The translations under genes and the position numbers were made by a program. The notes below the pieces were generated by a model. That model had not been told where the DNA came from. It saw nothing but the letters and a program-made list of their open reading frames with translations, and searched no databases. Of a stretch of DNA of 64,000 bases, positions 51,852-60,139 are shown piece after piece (position 1 is the stretch's first letter; each line of letters begins with the position of its first letter). Source of the DNA: GCA-002704185 sp902588515 (GTDB lineage: Bacteria; Pseudomonadota; Alphaproteobacteria; Pelagibacterales; Pelagibacteraceae); assembly GCA_902588515.1 (NCBI GenBank), contig CACIPP010000004.1:1-64000 (forward strand), written 5' to 3'.

Positions 51852-52273
51852 ACGTAAACATTAAATTTAATGGTAGAGACTACCTTTTAGCTTGTGAAGA
51901 TGGGCAAGAGGAAGATCTAGAAAAATTAACAAATCAACTTAATGAAAAATTTAATAAATTAAAATCTGATCTTGGTAATTTAGGTGAAGCAAAGCTACTT
52001 TTAATAACGACAATTCAAATTATGGATGAATTATTAACTGTAAAATCTACTTTAAAAAAATTAAAGGATCATAACAATGAACTCGAAAAAAAATTTAAGG
52101 AAATAAAAGATTTGTCCATAACGTATAAAGAAAACCGTGATCTAGAAGTACGAAAGCTGGATAATGAGTTAAGTGAATTAAAAGCTTCAATTGAAAATAA
52201 TGAAAAAAATTACACAGAAATTATCAATAAAGTAAATGACTCAATTAATGCTTTTATAACAAAAGCTTCTTAA
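51845..52273 (+). CDS. zapA: ZapA, FtsZ-ring stabiliser
   Basis: A 142-residue protein. The first 90 residues match ZapA: VNVNIKFNGRDYLLACEDGQEEDLEKLTNQLNEK is the globular head (given here as VNVNIKFNGRDYLLAC then EDGQEEDLEKL), and the rest is a coiled coil that forms tetramers bundling FtsZ filaments. It is longer than E. coli ZapA (109 residues), mainly by extra C-terminal coil. Downstream lies formyl-THF cyclo-ligase with no gap, the usual partner, but the 6S RNA often found between the two is absent here. Confidence 0.88.
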   Translation: MVNVNIKFNGRDYLLACEDGQEEDLEKLTNQLNEKFNKLKSDLGNLGEAKLLLITTIQIMDELLTVKSTLKKLKDHNNELEKKFKEIKDLSITYKENRDLEVRKLDNELSELKASIENNEKNYTEIINKVNDSINAFITKAS

Positions 52274-52276
52274 TTG

Positions 52277-52825
52277 ATGAAATCCTTATTACGCAAAAAA
52301 TGCTTTTCCTCAAGAAAAAAAAATTATTTTGATCTTAATAAAAAACAAATTAATTTTATACTTTCGAACATCAGGAAGATTATAAAAAAAACAAATAAAA
52401 AAAGATTGGGCATTTATTATCCTATTAAAAGCGAAATAAATATATTTTCAGCAATAGCAAATACATATCTCAATTGTAATATAATGCTACCAAGTCTAAA
52501 AAAAAATAATGGAAAAATGATATTTAGAAAATGGGATAGAACGCAACCATTATGTTTAGGTAAATTTGGAATTCCAGAACCTCACTCTAATCATGTTAGT
52601 TTACAGCCAGATATATTAGTTGTTCCACTACTTGCATTTGACAATAATAAAAACAGGCTTGGCTATGGTGGCGGCTATTATGACAAGTATCTTTATGAGT
52701 CTAAAAAAAAAAATATTTTGACAATTGGTTTAGGTTTTAGTTTTCAAAAAACCAAATGTGTACCGACTAATAAATATGATAAAAAATTAGATTACGTATT
52801 AACTGAAGGAGAATTACTTTATTAA
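52277..52825 (+). CDS. 5-formyltetrahydrofolate cyclo-ligase
   Basis: A 182-residue enzyme (YgfA/MTHFS family) that recycles 5-formyl-THF to methenyl-THF with ATP. The segments IGIYYP-like (LGIYYPIKSEIN), the PDILVVPLLAFDNNKNRLGYGGGYYDKYL stretch (landmarks PDILVVPLLAFD and RLGYGGGYYD) and the C-terminal LDYVLTE are diagnostic. A TTG lies directly before the ATG at 52277; I use the ATG. The N terminus is short and very basic compared with relatives. It starts three bases after zapA and its stop overlaps the next start by one base. Confidence 0.9.
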   Translation: MKSLLRKKCFSSRKKNYFDLNKKQINFILSNIRKIIKKTNKKRLGIYYPIKSEINIFSAIANTYLNCNIMLPSLKKNNGKMIFRKWDRTQPLCLGKFGIPEPHSNHVSLQPDILVVPLLAFDNNKNRLGYGGGYYDKYLYESKKKNILTIGLGFSFQKTKCVPTNKYDKKLDYVLTEGELLY

Positions 52826-53625
52826 TGAATTTTTTATTTTTGGGGGATATTGTTGGTAGAGCAGGAAGAATTGCAGTAATTGAAAAGTTACCAAAAATTA
52901 TATCAGATCACAAAATTGATTTTGTTATTGCAAATGGAGAAAATTCTGCAGGCGGTTACGGTATTACACCATCCATATGTGATGAATTGTTCAAGTGTGG
53001 GGTTGATGTAATTACATCCGGAAACCATATTTGGGATCAAAAAGAAATTCTTAATTATATAATTGAGGAAAAAAGGCTTTTGAGGCCATTCAACTTTGAT
53101 GATGGAACTCCTGGACGTGGGTTTGAAATATACAGTAAAAAAAATGCAAAAGTTGGAGTTATGAACATTATGGGAAATATTCATATGAAAAAATGTAATA
53201 ACGTCTTTGAAATAATAGAAAAAAAAATCTCTGAAATTAAACTTAAAACACATGTAGACTTTCTATTAATTGATTTTCATGCAGAGTTAACAAGTGAGAA
53301 ACAAGCAATGGGACATTTTTTGGACGGTAAGGCCACGCTTGTTGTTGGAACCCATACGCATACACCAACTTTAGATTATAGAATTTTGGACAAGGGTACA
53401 GCCTTTCAAACTGATGCAGGAATGTGTGGTGATTATAACTCTGTAATTGGAATGAAAAAAGAAAACGCTATCTTAAGATTCTTTAAAAAAAAAACAGATC
53501 GTTTACTTCCAGCTATGGAAGCGCCAACTATTTCCGGAATAATCGTTGAAGGTAATAATGATACTGGACTTGCAAAAAATATTTATCCAATATTAACTGG
53601 TGGAAATTTAAAACACAAAAGTTAG
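52825..53625 (+). CDS. YmdB-family metallophosphoesterase
   Basis: A 266-residue protein of the TIGR00282/YmdB family. The metal-binding segments FLGDIVGRAGR (residues 4-14), ANGENSAGGYG, TSGNHIWDQ, FHAEL-T-SEK and VGTHTHTPT are all present in order. YmdB of Bacillus subtilis is a 2',3'-cyclic-nucleotide phosphodiesterase affecting biofilm and motility genes; the role in alphaproteobacteria is not established. It begins on the last base of the cyclo-ligase stop and ends two bases before yebC. Confidence 0.92.
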   Translation: MNFLFLGDIVGRAGRIAVIEKLPKIISDHKIDFVIANGENSAGGYGITPSICDELFKCGVDVITSGNHIWDQKEILNYIIEEKRLLRPFNFDDGTPGRGFEIYSKKNAKVGVMNIMGNIHMKKCNNVFEIIEKKISEIKLKTHVDFLLIDFHAELTSEKQAMGHFLDGKATLVVGTHTHTPTLDYRILDKGTAFQTDAGMCGDYNSVIGMKKENAILRFFKKKTDRLLPAMEAPTISGIIVEGNNDTGLAKNIYPILTGGNLKHKS

Positions 53626-53627
53626 TT

Positions 53628-54371
53628 ATGGCTGGACATTCACACTGGGCAGGAATTAAACACAAAAAAGGAAAAGCAGACAAAATAAGATCAAAATTGT
53701 TTTCTAAGTTAAGTAGAGAAATAACCGTATCTGCAAAAATGGGTTTGCCGAATCCTTCAATGAATCCTAGGCTTAGATCGGCTGTGCAAGCAGCAAGAAG
53801 TGCAAACATGCCCAAAGATAATATTGAAAGAGCAATTAAAAAATCACAGGCTCAAGATGGTCAATCATTTGACAAAGTTCAGTACGAGGGTTTTGGTCCT
53901 CAAGGAGTGGCATTCATTGTTGAAGCTCTCACAGATAATAAAAATAGAACGGTTTCAAATGTGAGGTCGATTTTCGAAAAAAATTCTGGATCATTAGGAT
54001 CGGAAGGCTCAGTCTCTTATCAATTTGACAGATGTGGTTTGATCAAAGTTAAAAAGACTTATTGTTCAGAGGAGGAAATATTTAATTTAATAGCTGACTC
54101 AGGAGCAGAAAATATTGAAAATATAGAAGATTGTTACGAAATTACTACAACGATTGAAAATTATAACAAAGTACGTGAAGTGGTTGAGAGTAGAATTAAA
54201 GAATTAGAATTTTCTGACTTAATTTGGAAGGCTAAAAATTATGTTAACATTGAAAATAAAGAAGCATTTACAATTGTAGACAATTTTAATAATCAACTTG
54301 AAGATGATGATGATGTTCAAAATGTATATTCTAACGCGAAAATAGATAAAAAATTAATGATGGAAATTTAA
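53628..54371 (+). CDS. yebC: YebC/PmpR-family protein
   Basis: A 247-residue protein starting MAGHSHWAGIKHKKGKADK, the hallmark of YebC/TACO1. Members act as transcription regulators or, as shown for bacterial and mitochondrial relatives, help the ribosome through polyproline stretches. The three-domain layout and the acidic segment GFGPQGVAFIVEALTDN are intact. In most proteobacteria yebC is followed by ruvC, as here. A short acidic extension (LEDDDDVQN) lies near the C terminus. Confidence 0.95.
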   Translation: MAGHSHWAGIKHKKGKADKIRSKLFSKLSREITVSAKMGLPNPSMNPRLRSAVQAARSANMPKDNIERAIKKSQAQDGQSFDKVQYEGFGPQGVAFIVEALTDNKNRTVSNVRSIFEKNSGSLGSEGSVSYQFDRCGLIKVKKTYCSEEEIFNLIADSGAENIENIEDCYEITTTIENYNKVREVVESRIKELEFSDLIWKAKNYVNIENKEAFTIVDNFNNQLEDDDDVQNVYSNAKIDKKLMMEI

Positions 54372-54372
54372 T

Positions 54373-54873
54373 TTGATACTTTTTGCTATAGATCCCGGGG
54401 TAAATGGTGCTTGTAGTGTCTATGTAGATAGAAAACTGTCCAAAGTATTTGATGTACCAACTATGACGGATGGAAAAAAAAATAAGAAACAAATTAATGC
54501 CGCTCAACTGTCAAAAATTGTAAAACAAACAATTGAGGACCAAAAGGAGGAAATTAGCGTCATTATCGAGAGAGTTAGTGCGATGCCAGGTCAAGGTGTA
54601 ACTAGCATGTTTAATTTTGGCCAATCGTTTGGTGTGATTAAAGGTATATTCTCTACTCTTGAGATACCCATATATTTTGTTAGCCCAGCTAAATGGAAGA
54701 AACATTTTAATTTAATTGGATCTGAAAAAGACGCAAGTAGGACAAAAGCGATAGAATTATTCCCAAAATTTTCTAATGAAATCTCTAGGAAAAAAGATGC
54801 GAATAAAGCAGATGCAATTTTAATAGGAAAATATTTTTTAGACCACTTTAATAATGGAGGTTATCATGGCTAA
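54373..54873 (+). CDS. ruvC: RuvC-like Holliday-junction endonuclease, phage-type
   Basis: A 166-residue RNase H-fold nuclease with a TTG start. Acidic residues D7 (FAIDPGVNGA), E66 (IIERVSAMPGQG) and C-terminal Asp residues near 142 and 147 (KKDANKADAIL) form the catalytic set. The ERVSAMPGQGV-SMFNFG and VSPAKWKK segments are typical of phage/prophage RuvC-like enzymes rather than classical cellular RuvC. It sits where ruvC-ruvA-ruvB normally lie (after yebC, before ybgC-tol), but no ruvA or ruvB is present. The next gene, ybgC, starts inside its last eight bases. Confidence 0.85.
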   Translation: MILFAIDPGVNGACSVYVDRKLSKVFDVPTMTDGKKNKKQINAAQLSKIVKQTIEDQKEEISVIIERVSAMPGQGVTSMFNFGQSFGVIKGIFSTLEIPIYFVSPAKWKKHFNLIGSEKDASRTKAIELFPKFSNEISRKKDANKADAILIGKYFLDHFNNGGYHG

Positions 54874-55264
54874 TTTTAGTTTAAAAGTATATTACGAAGA
54901 TACGGATGCCGAAGGTATCGTATATTATGCAAATTATTTAAAATATTTTGAAAGAGCTAGAACAGAGTTAATTTATTCATGTGGTTTAAATCATAAAGAT
55001 ATATTATCAAAATATGAAATTAGAATTGTAGTGAAATCATGCAATGTCGAATTTAAAAGACCTGCCAAGTTTGAGGATAATTTGAATGTTTTTACAAAAA
55101 TAATAAAAATATCACCAGTCAGAATCACTATGGAGCAAAAAATACTGAGAAAAGAAGATGTCTTAGTTGACGGAAAAATAGACCTTGTGACCATCGATAA
55201 CAATGGTTTACCAAAAAAAATGCCTGATGAACTATATAATAAGTTTAAAAATAGTATTTCTTAG
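54866..55264 (+). CDS. ybgC: YbgC-type acyl-CoA thioesterase, tol-pal operon
   Basis: A 132-residue hotdog-fold thioesterase. The motif YYEDTDAEGIVYYANYLKYFERARTE is split here into its landmarks YYEDTDAEG (catalytic Asp) and VYYANYLKYFERAR. It hydrolyses short-chain or hydroxyacyl-CoA/ACP esters and is linked to phospholipid supply at the Tol-Pal site. The start is the ATG at 54866 with GGAGG six bases before it, overlapping ruvC by eight bases. It heads the tol-pal genes. Confidence 0.94.
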   Translation: MANFSLKVYYEDTDAEGIVYYANYLKYFERARTELIYSCGLNHKDILSKYEIRIVVKSCNVEFKRPAKFEDNLNVFTKIIKISPVRITMEQKILRKEDVLVDGKIDLVTIDNNGLPKKMPDELYNKFKNSIS

Positions 55265-55321
55265 AAAATTAGGGTAATAGATTGCCAAATTAATGACATT
55301 ATTTGATTTTAGGGAGGTTTA

Positions 55322-55996
55322 ATGGATCAAGTTACTACAGGCGCAGCTGCTATAGCTACAACGGATTTTTCCATAATAACATTATTTATGAGAGCGGATT
55401 TAATTGTCAAATCTGTAATTATAATTTTAATAGTCTCTTCAATATATTCTTGGGCTTTAATATTTGAGAAACATAAGATTTTTAAAAAAATAAATTTAAC
55501 AAGTAATAACTTTGAAAAAAAATTCTGGGACTCTAAATCTGCGCAGGAAATTTATAAAAAAACTAGCGAGAAAGATGAAGATCCAATGACGAAAGTTTTC
55601 AGGGTAGGCATGGATACATTAAATGAACATAAAAATAGAAGCGCAAAAGAGTCTAATGAAATCGTAAAACGGATGATGGATGTGGCTATTGATAAAGAAA
55701 TAGAAGGGTATGAAAAAAATTTAACAATACTTGCTACCATAGGTTCGGTTGCACCCTTCGTAGGATTATTTGGAACCGTGTGGGGTATAATGAATTCCTT
55801 TCAATCAATCGCAATCTCAAGAAATACAAGTTTAGCAATCGTTGCACCTGGAATTGCCGAAGCTTTATTTGCAACTGCTTTAGGACTTTTAGCAGCAATC
55901 CCTGCAGTTGTTGCATACAATCGATACTCTAATAGCTCAAGACTTTATACTCAAAAATTAGAAAACTTCTCACGTAGCTTCCTAACAATAATTTAA
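55322..55996 (+). CDS. tolQ: TolQ membrane motor protein
   Basis: A 224-residue protein of the MotA/TolQ/ExbB family with three membrane helices (about residues 30-50, 130-150 and 165-185). The stator helix segment ATIGSVAPFVGLFGTVWGIM and LAIVAPGIAEALFATALGLLAAIPA (landmarks GLFGTVWGIM and GIAEALFATALGL) are conserved. With TolR it uses the proton gradient to energise TolA and hold the outer membrane during division. A strong AGGGAGG lies before the ATG. It is followed by tolR two bases later. Confidence 0.95.
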   Translation: MDQVTTGAAAIATTDFSIITLFMRADLIVKSVIIILIVSSIYSWALIFEKHKIFKKINLTSNNFEKKFWDSKSAQEIYKKTSEKDEDPMTKVFRVGMDTLNEHKNRSAKESNEIVKRMMDVAIDKEIEGYEKNLTILATIGSVAPFVGLFGTVWGIMNSFQSIAISRNTSLAIVAPGIAEALFATALGLLAAIPAVVAYNRYSNSSRLYTQKLENFSRSFLTII

Positions 55997-55998
55997 TA

Positions 55999-56418
55999 AT
56001 GGCGATTAATTTACAAAAATCTGAAAGACGCTCTAGAAATGTAATGAGTGAGATAAATGTCACCCCCTTTGTTGATGTAATGCTAGTTCTTTTGATTGTT
56101 TTCATGGTTACTGCACCAATGTTAACAGTAGGAGTCCCAGTAAATTTACCAGAAAGCGAAGCAGATTCTTTGCCAGACGATAGAGAGCCTTTAACGGTTT
56201 CAATTAATTCAAAGGGAGAGGTTTTTGTACAAGATACTAAAGTTGCATTTAACGAGCTTGTTGCAAAATTACTTGCAATTTCTAAAAACAGAACGGACAC
56301 TAGAATTTATGTTAGAGGAGACAAAAACATTAATTATGGCAGGGTTATGGAAGTTATGGGTAATCTAGCGGGATCGGGATTTACAAAAGTTGCACTAATA
56401 TCTCAAACCAAAAGATAA
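55999..56418 (+). CDS. tolR: TolR membrane motor protein
   Basis: A 139-residue ExbD/TolR-family protein. The single membrane helix starts at VTPFVDVMLVLLIVFMVTAPM and carries the proton-binding aspartate (D in FVDVMLV). The periplasmic domain (about residues 45-139) is complete. It forms the TolQ-TolR stator that powers TolA. It follows tolQ by two bases and precedes tolA by three. Confidence 0.96.
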   Translation: MAINLQKSERRSRNVMSEINVTPFVDVMLVLLIVFMVTAPMLTVGVPVNLPESEADSLPDDREPLTVSINSKGEVFVQDTKVAFNELVAKLLAISKNRTDTRIYVRGDKNINYGRVMEVMGNLAGSGFTKVALISQTKR

Positions 56419-56421
56419 TTT

Positions 56422-57237
56422 ATGTATAAAAGTTTTTCGTTATCACTTTTATTTCATTTCTTTATTATTCTATTTACTATGATTACAATGCCATTCGTGG
56501 TCAAAAAACCAATAGATGTGCCTCCAATTATAGCTATAGATTTGATACAAATTTCTGACAAAACCCAATTACCTTTTGCACCAAAAGCAAAAGAGATTAT
56601 TGAAAAAATTAAGGAAAAAGAGAAAGAAAGGCTTGTTACAAAACAAGCGCCACCCAAAATAATACCTAAAGAAAAATTAGATGCTGTTCCTTTACCAGAT
56701 AATATAAAAAAAAAGGTTGAAGAAAAAAAGAAAAAACAGAATCCAGAGGAAGTTAAGGAAAAAATTAGGCAGTCCTCAGAATTTGAAAAAAAAGAGTTGT
56801 TTGATCCTAATAAAATAGCAGCCTTAATTGATAAATCTAAAGAAGAACAAGCTGATGTTCAAGCAAAGAAAAGTTTAGAAATTACCCAATCTCAAGATAA
56901 TACAGTAAGTTTAGATAAGGGATTAACTATTACCCAAGAAGATGCTATTAAAGCTCAAATCTTTAAATGCTGGAATATCCCTTTGGGCCTTCCATATGAT
57001 GAGGATTTAACGGTAAGAATTAAATTACAATTAAAACCGGATGGGTCAATTATGAGTTCTGAAATTTTAGATCATGCAAGAATGAATAAGCCAGGTCAGG
57101 GCTTTTACAAAGTATTGGCTGAAAGCGCATTACGTGCAGTTAAATTGTGTGATCCCTTAAAAATGCCAACAACTGGATACAATAAGTGGAAAGATTTACA
57201 ACTTAATTTTGACGCAAAAGAAATGTTAAAAGGATAA
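56422..57237 (+). CDS. tolA: TolA envelope protein
   Basis: A 271-residue protein with an N-terminal membrane helix (about residues 5-25), a long charged Lys/Glu-rich helical stalk (55-165), and a C-terminal domain with KCWNIPLGLP and LKLQPDGS-like strands (KLQLKPDGSIMSSEIL). This layout is that of TolA, which spans the periplasm and binds Pal. The stalk is short compared with E. coli (about 420 residues in all). It precedes tolB with no gap, the tolA stop being followed at once by the tolB ATG. Confidence 0.92.
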   Translation: MYKSFSLSLLFHFFIILFTMITMPFVVKKPIDVPPIIAIDLIQISDKTQLPFAPKAKEIIEKIKEKEKERLVTKQAPPKIIPKEKLDAVPLPDNIKKKVEEKKKKQNPEEVKEKIRQSSEFEKKELFDPNKIAALIDKSKEEQADVQAKKSLEITQSQDNTVSLDKGLTITQEDAIKAQIFKCWNIPLGLPYDEDLTVRIKLQLKPDGSIMSSEILDHARMNKPGQGFYKVLAESALRAVKLCDPLKMPTTGYNKWKDLQLNFDAKEMLKG

Positions 57238-58575
57238 ATGAAAAAAATATTTTTTATATTATTAATCGTATTTTTAAATACAAACCTTAATGCAGCAGTT
57301 AAAATTGATATTACCAGAGGAAATTTAGAACCATTGCCAGCGGCAGTGTCAGACTTTTACATTGACAATCCTGATAAATTTTCTGAAGGTATTAAAAAAC
57401 TTAATCTTGAAAGCAACTTACCGGAAGTTATTAAAAATAATTTAAAGAGATCAGGTTTATTCTATATTCTAGATAAAAAATCTCATATTCAAAAACCAAA
57501 ATTATCACACCTTAAACCTCGTTTTGAAGATTGGTCTTTAATCAAAGCGCAAATAATGATTTCAGGAAAAATAAAAATTGATGAAAAGGGTAGACTTAGA
57601 GTTGAGTTCAGATTGTGGGATGTAGTTTCTGCAAAAGAAATTGAAGGATTGGCTTTATTTGCGACCCCTAAATCTTGGAGAAGAATTGGTCATATAATTT
57701 CTGATAAAATTTACCAACGTATGACGGGTGAAGAGGGGTACTTTGATACAAGAATCATTTATGTTGCTGAGAGCGGTCCAAAGGACAGAAGAATAAAAAA
57801 ACTCGCTATTATGGACCAAGATGGTGCAAATAATAAATTTTTAACATTAGGTAATGAATTAGTTCTTACACCTAGATTTAATCCAAATTCTCAACTTGTA
57901 ACTTATATGTCTTACTTTAAAAATTTACCAAGAGTATATTTGTTAAACATTGAAACTGGTGTTCAGGAAATTGTAGGTGATTTTCCAGGTATGACATTTG
58001 CTCCTCGTTTTTCACCCAATGGTAATAAAGTAATAATGAGTTTTGCAAAAGATGGTAATTCAGATATTTACACTATGGATTTAAAAAGCAGAGTAGTTGA
58101 ACAATTAACATCTCACCCTTCTATTGACACTTCACCTTCTTATTCACCTGATGGAAGATTTGTTGTGTTTAATTCTGACAGAAGTGGCTTCCAACAGCTT
58201 TATGTAATGAGAAGCGATGGAAGAAAAGTTAAAAGAATTTCTCGAGGCAAAGGATTGTATGGAACACCTGTTTGGTCGCCTCGTGGAGACTTAATAGCAT
58301 TCACAAAAATTTTTAAAGGTAAATTTTATATTGGTGTTATGAGAACGGACGGCTCTGGAGAGAGATTATTAACTGAAAACTTCTATCAAGAAGCACCTTC
58401 ATGGTCCCCAAATGGTAGAGTATTGATATTTTATCGTGAAACTGCAGCTAGAAAAAAGGGTGTTGGAGCAAGCTCTAAATTATGGTCAATAGATATTACA
58501 GGATATAATGAAGTAAAGCTTAAAACTCCATCTGATGCTTCAGACCCTTCATGGTCTAGTTTATTATCAAAATAA
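57238..58575 (+). CDS. tolB: TolB periplasmic propeller protein
   Basis: A 445-residue secreted protein. A signal peptide (residues 1-19, cleavage after LNA) is followed by an N-terminal alpha/beta domain (TRGNLEPLPAAV start) and a six-bladed propeller with repeated FSPNGNKVIMSF, YSPDGRFVVFNS and WSPRGDLIAFT units. TolB interacts with Pal and the Tol motor at the septum. The N-terminal strand that occupies Pal's site is typical. It abuts tolA and lies 88 bases before pal. Confidence 0.96.
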   Translation: MKKIFFILLIVFLNTNLNAAVKIDITRGNLEPLPAAVSDFYIDNPDKFSEGIKKLNLESNLPEVIKNNLKRSGLFYILDKKSHIQKPKLSHLKPRFEDWSLIKAQIMISGKIKIDEKGRLRVEFRLWDVVSAKEIEGLALFATPKSWRRIGHIISDKIYQRMTGEEGYFDTRIIYVAESGPKDRRIKKLAIMDQDGANNKFLTLGNELVLTPRFNPNSQLVTYMSYFKNLPRVYLLNIETGVQEIVGDFPGMTFAPRFSPNGNKVIMSFAKDGNSDIYTMDLKSRVVEQLTSHPSIDTSPSYSPDGRFVVFNSDRSGFQQLYVMRSDGRKVKRISRGKGLYGTPVWSPRGDLIAFTKIFKGKFYIGVMRTDGSGERLLTENFYQEAPSWSPNGRVLIFYRETAARKKGVGASSKLWSIDITGYNEVKLKTPSDASDPSWSSLLSK

Positions 58576-58663
58576 AGCTAAATTCATAAAAATTTAATTA
58601 ATAATTGTGTATATTTTCTCTTGATAAAAGACTGCAATTATGTAGAAGTGAGGAAAATCGTAA

Positions 58664-59140
58664 ATGAGGTTAAAGATGTCTTTAAAAAATATAAAAAATC
58701 TAATCCTAGTAGTTTTTTTAGGTTTCCTTCTAACAGCTTGTGCAACAAGTTCTAGAAAGCCTGGAAAAGATTATTACACTGGTTCGGATACTGTTAAGTT
58801 TCTAGCTTCTGGTGTTCCAGATAGAGTTTTTTTCGCAACTAACAGATCTAGCTTACATTCAGGTGCTAAAGGTACATTGAATAAGCAAGCTGCATACATT
58901 AAGAGCAGCGGCATCAGTGTTGTTGTAGAAGGTCATGCTGATGAAAGGGGTACAAGAGAGTACAACCTTGCATTAGGTGAAAGAAGAGCTAACGCAGTTA
59001 AAGATTATTTAATGAGCCAAGGTGTAGCTAGTAGTAAAATTACTGTCATAAGCTACGGTAAAGAAAGACCTGTAAATCCAGAGTCTTCTAGATTAGCTTG
59101 GTCTCAAAACAGACGATCAGTAACTGTTAAATCTAAATAA
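58664..59140 (+). CDS. pal: Pal, peptidoglycan-associated lipoprotein
   Basis: A 158-residue lipoprotein. The lipobox LTAC (cysteine near residue 26) follows a signal peptide, and the OmpA-like domain (about 50-158) has VVEGHADERGTREYNLALGERRANAVKDYL (landmarks EGHADERGTREYN and GERRANAV), which binds diaminopimelate of peptidoglycan. It ties the outer membrane to the wall as the end of the Tol-Pal chain. Start 58664 or the in-frame ATG at 58676 are both possible. A strong terminator follows. Confidence 0.96.
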   Translation: MRLKMSLKNIKNLILVVFLGFLLTACATSSRKPGKDYYTGSDTVKFLASGVPDRVFFATNRSSLHSGAKGTLNKQAAYIKSSGISVVVEGHADERGTREYNLALGERRANAVKDYLMSQGVASSKITVISYGKERPVNPESSRLAWSQNRRSVTVKSK

Positions 59141-59156
59141 TTATAATTATATTTTA

Positions 59157-59191
59157 AAAAAAGACCCTGTTTTAAACAGGGTCTTTTTTTT
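59157..59191 (+). terminator. Rho-independent terminator after pal
   Basis: AAGACCCTGTTT and AAACAGGGTCTT form a perfect inverted repeat with a very short loop, followed by a run of eight T. It ends the tolQRAB-pal unit before cpoB. The symmetry means it could also work on the other strand. Confidence 0.92.
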
Positions 59192-59218
59192 GCCAACATT
59201 TAAAATATACTCAATTTA

Positions 59219-60139
59219 ATGAAAAAATTATTTTTTTATATTCTAATCACTATAGTAACTACTAATGCTTTCGCTGATGAAAAATTAAACAAAGTCTTGG
59301 ATGAATTAAAACAAATTAAAAAAGATATAAAAGTTTTAGAAAAGGCAGTTTATAGTCAAAGCTTCAAAGGAAAAGGATCATCTGGAACGTCAGGATCACT
59401 TGAAGGTGCTTTAACAAGACAATTAGTTAAAATTACAGAACTAGAAGAACAAATCCAAAAATTAACAGCCTCAAATGAAGATACTCTTTTTAAAATGGAT
59501 CAACTAACTGAGCGATTAGAAAAAATTCAAGCAGACAATGAACTAAGACTTTCTGACTTAGAGTCAGGAGATCCTAAAAAAATTGCTAAGAAAAACAAAG
59601 ATAAGAAAAAAAGGCTTCCTGGCACTGATAAGCCATCAAGTTTAGGAACAGTTGTCATGAAGAGTGACCAAAAAACGAAATCTGTAAGTCCAGCTGGAGT
59701 TGTTCAAACTGAAAAAGTAAAGTCTACTAATTTATTGCCAAAAGGTACTCCAGAAAAACAATATGGATTTGCGACCAGTTTTATTAAAGTCGGCGACTAT
59801 GAAAAAGCAGAATTAGCACTTAAAGAATTTGTAGAAAAAAATCCTAAACATAAATTAGCAGGTAGCGCACAGTATTGGTATGCTGAAACTTTTTATATTA
59901 GACAATTATATCACGATGCCGCTGCAGCATATTTAGATGGATACCAAAAGTATCCTAAAAGCTCAAAAGGCCCGCAAAATTTACTTAAGCTAGGAATTAC
60001 TCTTTCAGAATTAGGTGAAAAAGATCAAGGATGCACAATGTTAAATGGAATTCAGCAACAGTACCCTAATGCTAGCAAATCTGTAATCCAAAAAGCAAAG
60101 TATGAAAAAAAGAAATTTAAGTGCCAAAAAACTGGTTAA
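59219..60139 (+). CDS. cpoB: CpoB/YbgF, coordinator of wall synthesis and Tol-Pal
   Basis: A 306-residue periplasmic protein. A signal peptide (residues 1-19, cleavage after AFA) is followed by a coiled coil (about 20-120), a Lys/Ser-rich linker (120-175) and TPR repeats near the C terminus (EKQYGFATSFIKVGDYEKAELALKEF, landmark pieces YGFATSFIKVGDYEKA and AQYWYAETFYIRQLYHDAAAAYL). This is the layout of CpoB/YbgF. It is expressed after the strong terminator at 59157 and overlaps tilS by 38 bases. Confidence 0.92.
   Translation: MKKLFFYILITIVTTNAFADEKLNKVLDELKQIKKDIKVLEKAVYSQSFKGKGSSGTSGSLEGALTRQLVKITELEEQIQKLTASNEDTLFKMDQLTERLEKIQADNELRLSDLESGDPKKIAKKNKDKKKRLPGTDKPSSLGTVVMKSDQKTKSVSPAGVVQTEKVKSTNLLPKGTPEKQYGFATSFIKVGDYEKAELALKEFVEKNPKHKLAGSAQYWYAETFYIRQLYHDAAAAYLDGYQKYPKSSKGPQNLLKLGITLSELGEKDQGCTMLNGIQQQYPNASKSVIQKAKYEKKKFKCQKTG

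Noticed and set aside
52271..52280. 6S RNA gene between zapA and the cyclo-ligase gene
   Set aside because: The usual place in proteobacteria, but zapA stop and the next start are only three bases apart, so there is no room.
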